A stretch of DNA of 8,093 nt from Methyloprofundus sp. (GCA_030636485.1 DAOVWV010000053.1:1-8093), one strand, 5' to 3'; shown: positions 1 to 7,043, counted from the stretch's first letter. A program made the numbers and translations. The notes: generated by a model not told the origin, from the sequence alone.

Positions 1-1212
1 GGATATACCATACTCTCCCCCCCGCCGGGCATTCAAGATAAATTCATGTTTAACAGGCGCGTCTATGGCATCAGCCCATTGCGGAAAATGCCTGGCTTGA
101 GGCGATTTAAATACAGGGGTCTCAACAACGCCTTCAGCAGCCACTTGTATAAAGGCCAAATTTATTTTGTTTCTGGTAAAGGCATCCTGTAGCGAAAAAG
201 TTTTTCCGGCAGCTGTTTTGGGAATAATGAGATCAAGGTCTATCCGGTTTCCTGGAGCGATAAAAAAATCTTTAAACGGCAAAGGTGCTTTTGTTAACAT
301 ACCATCCACAGCAATCACAGCAGGCGATAATGCTTCAAATGAAGGTAAAAAAACGCGCCCATTGGCCACATTAACCATCCTGATGCGAATTCTTTCTCCT
401 GCCTTAACCTTAAATGTCGGCTGATATTTCCCATTGACTGTCAACAGATTCCCCCAGCGTCCATCATGAGCCAGGTCATGCCGTGTCACAAATTTAGAAT
501 ATATTTCCCCCCCTTTTGTTAACAGCCAGTCATCCAGCAGCATAACAAGGTCCTGTGTATACGCCGGTTCACTTGGATCTTCAACGATAAGAACACCATG
601 TAACCCGCGCTCTATCTGTTCTGCTGCATTAACATGTGGATGAAACCAGAAAGTTCCTGCATCTTTAGGGGTAAATTGATAAGTAAAACTATCACCGGGC
701 TGGACTGGTGGCTGAGTGACACCAGGCACGCCGTCCATTGCATTTGGAACCCGTACGCCATGCCAATGAATGGTTGTTGGCTGCGGTAAATTATTTTTTA
801 AGGTCAACTTAAGAGTATCCCCTAATTTAATGCGCATGACCGGACCGGGAATTTTTCCATTATAAGCCCAGACGGCAGTCTCGTAGGGTGGCAAAATTGA
901 CCAGCGACCTGGTTGGGCGACCATATTAAATTCAACCAGTTTTCCAGAGGGGAGAGCTTTTTCGGGGTATGCCCCTTTAAACTCATTTTCCAATACCTCA
1001 GTGAGACTATTAGCCCCTGTTACAGCAAGCTCTGCGCAATAAAGATTCAGCGGAAAATGAAGAATGCCTGCAATCAGCAGTGTAGCCCCCATGCTGTACA
1101 GGCGCGTAAAAAACAGAGAGGTTACTTTCAAATCATTAGGATAGACATCTCTAGATTTAGAAAAGCACAATAACGGCTGCTCTAGCAGCTCATAAGAAAA
1201 AATTTTATTCAT
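1..1212 (-). CDS. Multicopper oxidase, exported (3' end beyond window)
   Basis: This is a partial laccase/CueO/CopA-like multicopper oxidase. Such enzymes oxidise Cu(I), metals or phenolics and reduce O2 to water in the periplasm. The frame is open for 404 codons to the left edge, so the C-terminal cupredoxin domain with the type 1 copper site is not visible. Two N-terminal copper motifs are present: HWHG (His149, His151) and FHPH (His191, His193), the first halves of the trinuclear type 2/3 centre. Cupredoxin domain 1 spans about residues 91-213 and domain 2 about 220-360. The only upstream start in frame is the ATG at 1212, directly preceded by an in-frame TAA two codons back. It lacks a clear Shine-Dalgarno and gives a 40-residue stretch before a hydrophobic signal-like segment (residues 41-60, ending YCA). 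The ATG at 1092 may therefore be the true start. CueO, CopA or laccase cannot be separated without the C-terminus. Confidence 0.9.
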   Translation of the reverse strand, partial: MNKIFSYELLEQPLLCFSKSRDVYPNDLKVTSLFFTRLYSMGATLLIAGILHFPLNLYCAELAVTGANSLTEVLENEFKGAYPEKALPSGKLVEFNMVAQPGRWSILPPYETAVWAYNGKIPGPVMRIKLGDTLKLTLKNNLPQPTTIHWHGVRVPNAMDGVPGVTQPPVQPGDSFTYQFTPKDAGTFWFHPHVNAAEQIERGLHGVLIVEDPSEPAYTQDLVMLLDDWLLTKGGEIYSKFVTRHDLAHDGRWGNLLTVNGKYQPTFKVKAGERIRIRMVNVANGRVFLPSFEALSPAVIAVDGMLTKAPLPFKDFFIAPGNRIDLDLIIPKTAAGKTFSLQDAFTRNKINLAFIQVAAEGVVETPVFKSPQARHFPQWADAIDAPVKHEFILNARRGGEYGIS

Positions 1213-1288
1213 TCGTTAATTGATGGTTGGGTTGAATCAACAGAGGATAAAGCCAATGGTAACAGAAAACGATGAGGCTAGTTTTTCT

Positions 1289-1361
1289 ATAGATTCTCAG
1301 ATAAATAACTTCATTGATATGGCTATGACTCAAAATGGACATTTAATGTCTGAGAGTCTAT
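1289..1361. repeat. Imperfect inverted repeat between recN and oxidase gene
   Basis: Arms at 1289-1301 and 1349-1361 (core AGATTCTCAGA against TCTGAGAGTCT) pair at 12 of 13 positions around a 47-base spacer. A smaller palindrome, GACATTTAATGTC, lies at 1338-1350 and overlaps the right arm, so two alternative folds are possible. The repeat sits just past the recN stop and about 80-150 bases before the oxidase start, both genes on the minus strand. It has no following T-run, so it is not a standard intrinsic terminator. It could be a transcript-end structure for recN or a control site for the oxidase gene. The rest of the 1213-1364 gap shows nothing I can name. Confidence 0.4.
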
Positions 1362-1364
1362 CTG

Positions 1365-3038
1365 TCAGCTTATCCCCTGCATCAACATTTCCTTTGCATG
1401 TGCCAGTGTTGAGTCGGTGATATTCACGCCACCTAGCATCCGTGCGGTTTCTTCAATACGTTGTTCGGTCGATAGGGTTTTGACTTGTGAAGTCGTTAGC
1501 GCATCGTCACTGGTTTTATAAACAAATAAATGCTGATGCGCCTGTGATGCAACCTGAGGTAAGTGAGTCACACATAATACCTGGGCGCTATGACCTAAAC
1601 TGCGTAATTTTTGTCCGACAATCTCGGCAATGCCTCCACCGATACCTGAGTCCACTTCATCAAAAATCATTGTCGGGGCATCTTTGTCATGGCTGGTAGT
1701 CACTTGTATTGCCAGGCTAATACGGGATAACTCCCCGCCTGAAGCAACTTTGGCTAATGGCCGTAGCGGTAGACCAGGATTGGCACTGACTAAAAACTCG
1801 ATTTTGTCACAGCCATTGATTTTAGGCTGGTCTATGTTTTGGGGGGTTACCGCGATGCTAAATTCTCCTTGCGGCATCCCCAGTTCCTGAATCATCGTGG
1901 ATATAAGCTGAGAAAGCTTTATCGCAGCTTGGCAACGTTTATTACCGAGCGTTTTTGCATAAGAAAAATAGTCCTTTTTATTTTGCTCGACCAGAAATGT
2001 TAATTCATCAATACGTTCAGCACTGTGGCTTAAACTATCTAGTTGGGTTGTCAGCTTTTCAGCAACATCGGGTAACTCTTCCGGGCTAACCTGATGTTTA
2101 CGCGATAGGTTGTGAATAATGCCAATCTGATTTTCCAATACTTGCAGGCGCTGAGGGTCGACCTCTTGTGCTTCAAGAAAATAGCGTAGTTGCTGGGCTG
2201 CTTCCTGAATCTGAATTTGTGCTTCCATCAGCAACTTATTAGGCTCTTCAAACTCGCCTGCCAGGGCGCTTAAATCACTTAAGGCACTGATGCTTTGGTT
2301 GACCATCTGATTGGCTGATTGCTGCTCGTTTTCAGAGAGTAAATCCAGTTGGGTTTGTCCAACGCTTAATATCTGCTCCAGATTTGCCAATTTTGTATGC
2401 TCTGCCGAGAGTGCAGCATAGTCATAATGGCTCAAGTCTAGCTGTTCCAGCTCATTAAGCTGATAGCGGCATAAATCTTCCTGATTGTTTAATTCAGTGG
2501 CCGCCTTGATAAGTGCCTGTAATTCATGAAAATTACTGCGCCATTGTAAATAGGCTTGATTAGTTTCGGCGAGTATATCGGCGTTTTTTGCATAGCTATC
2601 AAGAAAACCACGCTGCTCTTCATTGTCCAGTAAAGTCAGGTGCGCATGTTGGCCATGAATTTCTACCAGTTGAGAACTTAGGTGCTTGAGTGATTGCAAA
2701 GTTGTAGGGTGGCCATTGATATAGGCCTTGGATCTGCCATCCTGGCGGATGGTACGCCGAATCAGGCATTGTTCATCAGCATCAAGTTCATTTTCTTCTA
2801 ACCATGCACGGGCAGCGGGAGCATCACTTAAATCAAAGCTTAGGTTGATTTCTGCACGCTTGCAATCAGGGCGTATATAACTTGCATCCGCACGATCCCC
2901 CAAGGCTAACCCCAAAGCAGTGAGGAGAATTGATTTTCCTGCGCCTGTTTCGCCGGTGAGCACTGACAATCCTTTTTCAAGATTAAGATCCAGTGATTCG
3001 ACGATGGCAAGATTACTGATATTAAGATTTTGTAACAT
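1365..3038 (-). CDS. recN: DNA repair protein RecN
   Basis: RecN is an SMC-like ATPase that acts on double-strand DNA breaks, supporting recombinational repair together with RecA in the cytoplasm. The 557-residue product matches the usual family length of about 550-560. Visible parts in order are: Walker A GETGAGKS at residues 29-36; the conserved EIHGQHAH stretch at about 126-133; a long central coiled-coil region rich in Glu, Gln and Leu (about 150-380); the ABC signature ASGGELSR at 432-439; and Walker B MIFDEVDSG at 457-465, with Asp460 and Glu461. The ATG start lies 2 bases after the nadK stop, so translation is probably coupled; the Shine-Dalgarno is weak. No LexA-type CTG-N10-CAG box is visible just upstream. 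The gene order nadK-recN is the gammaproteobacterial one, but the bamE gene often found after recN is replaced here by a copper oxidase. Confidence 0.97.
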   Translation of the reverse strand: MLQNLNISNLAIVESLDLNLEKGLSVLTGETGAGKSILLTALGLALGDRADASYIRPDCKRAEINLSFDLSDAPAARAWLEENELDADEQCLIRRTIRQDGRSKAYINGHPTTLQSLKHLSSQLVEIHGQHAHLTLLDNEEQRGFLDSYAKNADILAETNQAYLQWRSNFHELQALIKAATELNNQEDLCRYQLNELEQLDLSHYDYAALSAEHTKLANLEQILSVGQTQLDLLSENEQQSANQMVNQSISALSDLSALAGEFEEPNKLLMEAQIQIQEAAQQLRYFLEAQEVDPQRLQVLENQIGIIHNLSRKHQVSPEELPDVAEKLTTQLDSLSHSAERIDELTFLVEQNKKDYFSYAKTLGNKRCQAAIKLSQLISTMIQELGMPQGEFSIAVTPQNIDQPKINGCDKIEFLVSANPGLPLRPLAKVASGGELSRISLAIQVTTSHDKDAPTMIFDEVDSGIGGGIAEIVGQKLRSLGHSAQVLCVTHLPQVASQAHQHLFVYKTSDDALTTSQVKTLSTEQRIEETARMLGGVNITDSTLAHAKEMLMQGIS

Positions 3039-3040
3039 AA

Positions 3041-3922
3041 TTAAGTTGGGTTACCTACACTCCAGTGAAGTTTGTCACGCAAGGTATGAAAAAAATCGTG
3101 ATTTTCCGGGTGCAGGATAGTAATTGGGTTAGGATCTTTTTTTATTAAAATTGTATCACTTATTAATACATCCGGAATGGCAATATGATCACAGGTAACT
3201 TGTGCATTAACCTCGTTTGTCTTGATAAAGTTTATTTCAATTTCAGCTGAATCATCAATAACAATGGGACGGTTAGATAAAGTATGTGGGTTAAGTGGCA
3301 CCAGTATCAAGGCATTGAGTGCAGGATGGATAATCGGACCACCCGCGGAAAGAGAATAGGCAGTAGACCCCGTAGGCGTGGATATAATCAGGCCATCGGA
3401 GCGTTGCGTGTTGAGATAAACACCATCAATGCTGGTGATGAGTTCAATCATGCTGGGCGTAACCCAACGATGAATAACCACTTCGTTAACCGCCGTTTCC
3501 TCATGAATAATCTGCTCATCACGAATGATTTTTGTGCGTAGTAGAGAGCGTTTTTCTTGACGGTAATGGCCTTGTAAAATAGCGTGTAGTTTAGTTTCCA
3601 GTTCAGCGGGGGAAATATCCACCAAAAAACCCAGCCGCCCCAGATTTATGCCTATCAGTGGAATATTACAACCCGAAGCAGCCCGTGCAGCCGCCAAAAA
3701 GGTACCATCGCCACCCACGGCAATCAGTACATCACAGTGCTGGGCAAGGCTTTTAAGCGGCTGTATTTCACCTGAATAGTCAGGAATCAGTTGCGCACTC
3801 TCTGGGTCAATAAAAACCTGGTAATGTGGCTGAAGAAATTGGTACAGTGTTTTAAGTGTCTCTGCAATTTCAGGCGCGCTGGACTTTCCTAAAATACCAA
3901 TTGATTTAAATTTTGTAGGCAT
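3041..3922 (-). CDS. nadK: NAD kinase
   Basis: NAD kinase phosphorylates NAD to NADP in the cytoplasm, the only route to NADP in most bacteria. The 293-residue protein is full length for the proteobacterial family. The catalytic GGDGT motif is at residues 70-74 (Asp72), the conserved NE pair at 146-147, and the Gly/Thr-rich TPTGSTAYSLSAGGP signature at 182-196, followed by the PLNPHTLSNRP loop at 209-219. The start is the ATG at 3922 and the Shine-Dalgarno before it is poor. The gene ends 2 bases before recN and is the upstream member of that operon. The likely promoter lies in the 126 bases upstream; an AT-rich TATATTATT is present on the minus strand around 3942-3950, but I could not find a convincing -35 partner. 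Confidence 0.97.
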   Translation of the reverse strand: MPTKFKSIGILGKSSAPEIAETLKTLYQFLQPHYQVFIDPESAQLIPDYSGEIQPLKSLAQHCDVLIAVGGDGTFLAAARAASGCNIPLIGINLGRLGFLVDISPAELETKLHAILQGHYRQEKRSLLRTKIIRDEQIIHEETAVNEVVIHRWVTPSMIELITSIDGVYLNTQRSDGLIISTPTGSTAYSLSAGGPIIHPALNALILVPLNPHTLSNRPIVIDDSAEIEINFIKTNEVNAQVTCDHIAIPDVLISDTILIKKDPNPITILHPENHDFFHTLRDKLHWSVGNPT

Positions 3923-3967
3923 AGCTATTTTCTGTACATCAATAATATACTTCAGTCTTTAATAAAT

Positions 3968-4028
3968 TTGGGGCGTAAGCAAGTCGCCTATATGAAGCTT
4001 TAGCCTAATACGGACGAAAGTGCCCCAA
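3968..4028. repeat. Compact inverted-repeat element upstream of nadK
   Basis: Perfect 7-base terminal inverted repeats, TTGGGGC (3968-3974) and GCCCCAA (4022-4028), enclose 47 bases. A second, mutually exclusive hairpin is possible between GGCG (3972-3975) and CGCC (3985-3988). The interior also has a near-direct repeat, GCCTATA / GCCTAATA. It lies between the patatin gene stop and the nadK start and shows no coding potential. It resembles the short dispersed intergenic elements (REP- or MITE-like) of proteobacteria, but one copy cannot show that it is repeated. It might also act as a transcript-end structure for the patatin gene, though there is no T-run. Confidence 0.4.
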
Positions 4029-4048
4029 TGTTTCTATTACGCAGGGTA

Positions 4049-5257
4049 TTATGGAGTCACCCCTTCAATATGGGTTACAAAACCTGGCGGGCCATTTTCC
4101 CAGGGATAGCCTTTATAGGCCATATCATAGCCACGCTTATATAATTTCCTCATATAGACAGGGTCGAAGCCTTCAGTCGGTTCATCAGTAAAATCCGTAG
4201 GAATATAGGCCAGATTAAAAGCATTGCCATCCCTGCGGCAAAGTGCGTAAATCTGATAAAGGTCTCCAGTACCGCTGGCTCTCAATAATGCATCAATTGA
4301 GCGTGAGGCAATGGATAAGACACTGCGATTAACACCATTATAATCAGGTTCTATAAATGCATTTCTAATAACAAAAATATGAGGTTTTCCTTGTACCTTT
4401 AACTTTTTGGTTATTTTACTCCAATTGACAGCGGCCGGATAAACAAAAACCTGAGCGCTAACACTGCCATCGACATGCATTTCATCATATTTATGACCAT
4501 CATCGGATTCTACAGTAATCATCACAGGTGGAAAAGCAACAGGTATTGCAGCTGAGGCACGCATAACCTCACGAATAAGATCCCCCTTTTCAAAATAGTC
4601 GCTTGCTGCAATGGCTCCAATATTCCAGATAACGGAGCGCCCAGCATCCAGGTTGACGGTACCCAGAAATAGACGTCGCCCTTTTTTATGTTCTACCGCG
4701 ATTTCTTCAATCACTTCAGCTGTCATATATTGACGAATCAATTGTTGCAATGGCTTGGTATCGGCTAGAGAATCTCCCAGAAGTGCAGTAATCAAATTAC
4801 GCTCTATGGCCACATCTTTAGTCCATGTCGTGGTATAAATTGTTTTAAGCTTGGCATCATAGTCAGCGCCAAGAAATGCAAAGGGAGCTGTCAGAGCGCC
4901 CGTGCTTACACCGGTCACCATGGTAAATTCAGGACGCGTCCCCTTGGCTGCCCAGCCTGCCAATAATCCGGTTCCAAAAGCGCCATTAGCACCCCCTCCA
5001 GAAATGGCCAGATAATTATGGGGTACATTATAAGTGGCAGAAGATATTTTCCTGACATCGGCATCAGATAATGAATTAAACCTACTGACACTGAATGCAG
5101 GCCATTCATCAGCCCAGAATCTGGCATCAGGAATCCCGGGGATAGACACCTTGGAAATTAAAGTTGCTGGCGGTGGATGACGCTCTGGCGTGAATGAACA
5201 GGCCGTTAAAAGACTAATACTTAGACAAATTAATATAAAGCTAATTTTATTATTCAT
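4049..5257 (-). CDS. Patatin-like phospholipase, predicted lipoprotein
   Basis: This is a patatin-family serine lipid acyl hydrolase predicted to be anchored in the envelope. The N-terminus is a lipoprotein signal: a hydrophobic segment followed by the lipobox LTAC with Cys20. The residue after it is Ser, which would favour outer-membrane sorting under the usual Lol +2 rule. The patatin fold shows the oxyanion-hole motif SGGGANGAFG (86-95), the nucleophile elbow GVSTG (116-120, Ser118) and the catalytic Asp in DGS (Asp263, where the family usually has DGG or DGA). The C-terminal stretch, about 365-395, ends in YPWENGPPG. At 402 residues it is a normal length for the proteobacterial lipoprotein branch. 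Substrate is unknown; phospholipids or lysophospholipids are likely. It stands alone, divergent from the AhpD-like gene and separated from nadK. The ATG at 5257 has no strong Shine-Dalgarno; an AT-rich TATAAA on the minus strand at about 5283-5288 could be part of its promoter. Confidence 0.9.
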   Translation of the reverse strand: MNNKISFILICLSISLLTACSFTPERHPPPATLISKVSIPGIPDARFWADEWPAFSVSRFNSLSDADVRKISSATYNVPHNYLAISGGGANGAFGTGLLAGWAAKGTRPEFTMVTGVSTGALTAPFAFLGADYDAKLKTIYTTTWTKDVAIERNLITALLGDSLADTKPLQQLIRQYMTAEVIEEIAVEHKKGRRLFLGTVNLDAGRSVIWNIGAIAASDYFEKGDLIREVMRASAAIPVAFPPVMITVESDDGHKYDEMHVDGSVSAQVFVYPAAVNWSKITKKLKVQGKPHIFVIRNAFIEPDYNGVNRSVLSIASRSIDALLRASGTGDLYQIYALCRRDGNAFNLAYIPTDFTDEPTEGFDPVYMRKLYKRGYDMAYKGYPWENGPPGFVTHIEGVTP

Positions 5258-5360
5258 AAGAATTCTAATGCTCGCAATTGGTTTATATTTCCCACCGCTT
5301 GAAGCATGGGGTGCTTTCTACATGATTCACTTGTAAGCTGTCCTTTATGCGCCTAGCTCA

Positions 5361-5418
5361 GCTTGTCATAAGCCGTCATTGATAATCCATTGAAAAGCTA
5401 TGATAACCGAGCTATCAA
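5361..5418. promoter_or_regulatory. Phased short repeats in divergent control region
   Basis: The 266-base gap between the two divergent genes carries several short repeated words. GTCAT occurs at 5365-5369 and 5375-5379, exactly 10 bases apart. TGATAA occurs at 5380-5385 and 5401-5406, 21 bases apart, with an inverted copy (TATCAA) at 5413-5418 forming TGATA-N7-TATCA. Spacing of one and two helical turns is typical of regulator binding sites, but such short words also arise by chance. Elsewhere in the gap there is a small AAGCA/TGCTT hairpin at 5302-5316. No regulator gene is adjacent. Confidence 0.25.
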
Positions 5419-5477
5419 AAGAGTACAATATTTCACTCGCCTTTATTTACTTGCCAGTATAAAGGGTTTACATAGCT

Positions 5478-5522
5478 CTTGAATTTTATTTTTCAAGGAT
5501 AGTAAAGAGGCTATCCATGTAA
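5478..5522 (+). promoter_or_regulatory. Leader hairpins, ribosome-binding site and ATG-TAA mini-ORF
   Basis: Two adjacent hairpins lie just before the AhpD-like gene. The first pairs CTTGAA (5478-5483) with TTCAAG (5492-5497). The second pairs GGATAG (5497-5502) with CTATCC (5511-5516) and displays the Shine-Dalgarno AAAGAGG (5504-5510) in its 8-base loop. That site is ideally spaced (6 bases) for the ATG at 5517, but this is followed at once by TAA (5520-5522). The real start at 5524 is 13 bases from the site if the stem is open and much closer if it is folded. The arrangement suggests translational control, but there is no direct proof. Confidence 0.4.
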
Positions 5523-5523
5523 G

Positions 5524-6138
5524 ATGAATGACTTATCCAGCACACAAAAAAACATAAACATGAGAGTTTCAGTCAAAAAATTAACCGCATACCCTTGGAT
5601 TCTAAAACCTTTCTTCTGGAATCAGAAAAGAAAATATGGAGCAGTTCTTCAGCCTGGGCTACTTTGGGCAAGGGTTCCCAAATTGTTCGGAGCAGTAGCA
5701 GTACTGTATGGCGTGCTAGATAGAAAAAGTTCTCCATTAAATCCTGTTTTACGTTCATTAGTGACAGTGAGGGTCTCACAAATCAATTGGTGCCGTTTCT
5801 GCGTTGATATTAATTCTGCCACTCTCGCCAAACGCTCAGGCTCTATGGAAAAAGTAGAGGAACTTGCTCGCTGGAAAGAAAGTGAGATCTTTGATGAGAA
5901 AGAAAAGGTGGTTCTTGAATACACGGAAGCCGTTACTTACTCTGACCAGCAAGTGACAGACGAATTGATAGAACGATTAAAGCTTTTTTTTAATGAAGAT
6001 GGCATTGTGGAATTAACCGGGCTGATCGCTTTCCAAAACCTATCCAGCAAATTCAATAGTGCTCTGGATGTACCACCTCAGGGCTTTTGCACTCTTCCAG
6101 GTGATAATACCACCCCGGAAAAAACTAATAAAAACTAA
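5524..6138 (+). CDS. Carboxymuconolactone decarboxylase/AhpD-like family protein
   Basis: This is a 204-residue all-helical protein of the CMD/AhpD family, whose members act either as thiol peroxidase partners or as lactone decarboxylases; the cytoplasm is the expected location. The core motif is at residues 83-98: RVSQINWCRFCVDINS, with the redox pair Cys90 and Cys93. In AhpD-type proteins a Glu about 12 residues before the first Cys and a His four residues after the second form a proton relay. Here those positions are Ser78 and Asn97. The C-terminal helical half (about 120-182) aligns with the remainder of the family, and the last 20 residues are a polar tail. The start at 5524 was chosen as the first ATG after the stop at 5520; the Met at codon 13 has no Shine-Dalgarno. 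It is the only plus-strand gene, divergent from the patatin gene and ending 23 bases from the convergent hydrolase gene. I see no clear terminator in that gap. Confidence 0.85.
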   Translation: MNDLSSTQKNINMRVSVKKLTAYPWILKPFFWNQKRKYGAVLQPGLLWARVPKLFGAVAVLYGVLDRKSSPLNPVLRSLVTVRVSQINWCRFCVDINSATLAKRSGSMEKVEELARWKESEIFDEKEKVVLEYTEAVTYSDQQVTDELIERLKLFFNEDGIVELTGLIAFQNLSSKFNSALDVPPQGFCTLPGDNTTPEKTNKN

Positions 6139-6161
6139 GAACCAGGAATTTTATACCGCCC

Positions 6162-7037
6162 TTAAAGCGAGACAATAAACCCCTCAGGCTCTTCAATCAC
6201 AGGATTAGTGAGCCGGCCAAGCTTCTCAATCTCAATGCTAACCACCTGCCCTGCTTTCATATAGCCGCGCGGTTTCATTTTAACACCCACACCACTCGGG
6301 GTGCCCGTTGCTATGACATCCCCCGGTTCCAAAGTCATTGCCTGGCTTAAATAAGCGATCATTTGATAAATATTAAAAACCATATGCTGGGTATTGGAAG
6401 ATTGCCGCAACTCATCATCGACCCAGGTTTTTAGTGCCAGATTATGTGGGTCAGTAATTTCATCAGCGGTCACTATCCACGGCCCCATTGGCCCATGCGT
6501 ATCAAAGGACTTACCAATCATCCAGGTGGGCGTACGAAATTGCCAGTCACGCACGGTGACATCATTGACTAAAGTATACCCTGCGATGACCTGGTGTGCT
6601 TTTTCTACGGGTACATGCCGACAACGTTTGCCTATCACAAAAGCAAGCTCTACTTCATAGTCTAGTTTTTCCGAGACTTTAGGCAAGTGTATTGCATCGC
6701 CATCCGCAATCACACAACTACTGTGCTTACTAAAAAAAGTGGGATATTCTGGCTTTTCCAAAGCGGTTTCAGCAATATGGTCCGCATAGTTCAGACCTAT
6801 TCCCAAAAATTTCCCCGGCCGGGGAACAGGTGCAAGTAATTTAACGTCACTTAATGGTAGGCGCGCCTGATGGCTATCAATTAATTGCTGTAGCGCATTC
6901 AATGCGCTTTGACCTGCCTCTAAAAACGCCAGCATGGTTTGTGGAATATTTTTTTGCGCCAAACCATCGACAACGGAATCATCAATCACCGCACCGACCC
7001 GACTTATATCTTGATATTTAAATGTGACTAATTTCAT
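6162..7037 (-). CDS. Fumarylacetoacetate hydrolase family protein
   Basis: This is a metal-dependent FAH-superfamily enzyme; relatives cleave or isomerise acylpyruvates, fumarylacetoacetate or 2-hydroxyhepta-2,4-diene-dioates in the cytoplasm. The 291-residue protein has the short FAHD1/HpcE-like architecture: an N-terminal cap (about 1-70) and the catalytic beta-fold from residue 72. The metal ligands appear as YEVE (Glu128, Glu130) and NDV (Asp159). The likely catalytic His/Glu pair is at NYADHIAE (His87, Glu90), with Lys176 in IGKSFD and the substrate loop GTPSGVG at 245-251. All key residues are intact, so it should be active, but the substrate cannot be read from sequence. It follows the transglutaminase gene by 28 bases and has a strong ribosome-binding site, so co-transcription is likely. 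A role in aromatic or oxaloacetate-type metabolite handling is inference only. Confidence 0.93.
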   Translation of the reverse strand: MKLVTFKYQDISRVGAVIDDSVVDGLAQKNIPQTMLAFLEAGQSALNALQQLIDSHQARLPLSDVKLLAPVPRPGKFLGIGLNYADHIAETALEKPEYPTFFSKHSSCVIADGDAIHLPKVSEKLDYEVELAFVIGKRCRHVPVEKAHQVIAGYTLVNDVTVRDWQFRTPTWMIGKSFDTHGPMGPWIVTADEITDPHNLALKTWVDDELRQSSNTQHMVFNIYQMIAYLSQAMTLEPGDVIATGTPSGVGVKMKPRGYMKAGQVVSIEIEKLGRLTNPVIEEPEGFIVSL

Positions 7038-7043
7038 TATTTA

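Noticed and set aside
1220..1420. 66-codon plus-strand reading frame in the recN-oxidase gap
   Set aside because: It overlaps the recN 3' end, has no clear ribosome-binding site and no recognisable protein features; it is most likely chance.
1630..1890. Plus-strand reading frames opposite recN (also 1487-1699 and 2920-3120)
   Set aside because: They lie fully or mostly opposite a well-conserved gene and have no family resemblance.
3932..3955. CTG...CAG pair upstream of nadK resembling a LexA/SOS box
   Set aside because: The spacing is 18 bases, whereas the gammaproteobacterial box requires CTG-N10-CAG.
5302..5316. AAGCA/TGCTT hairpin as an intrinsic terminator
   Set aside because: The stem is only 5 bases, there is no T-run after it on either strand, and it lies at the 5' side of the patatin gene.
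5573..5924. Minus-strand reading frames opposite the AhpD-like gene
   Set aside because: The plus-strand frame contains a recognisable family motif; these are antisense shadows.
6139..6161. Bidirectional terminator in the convergent gap
   Set aside because: The 23-base gap contains no stem of useful length followed by a T-run.
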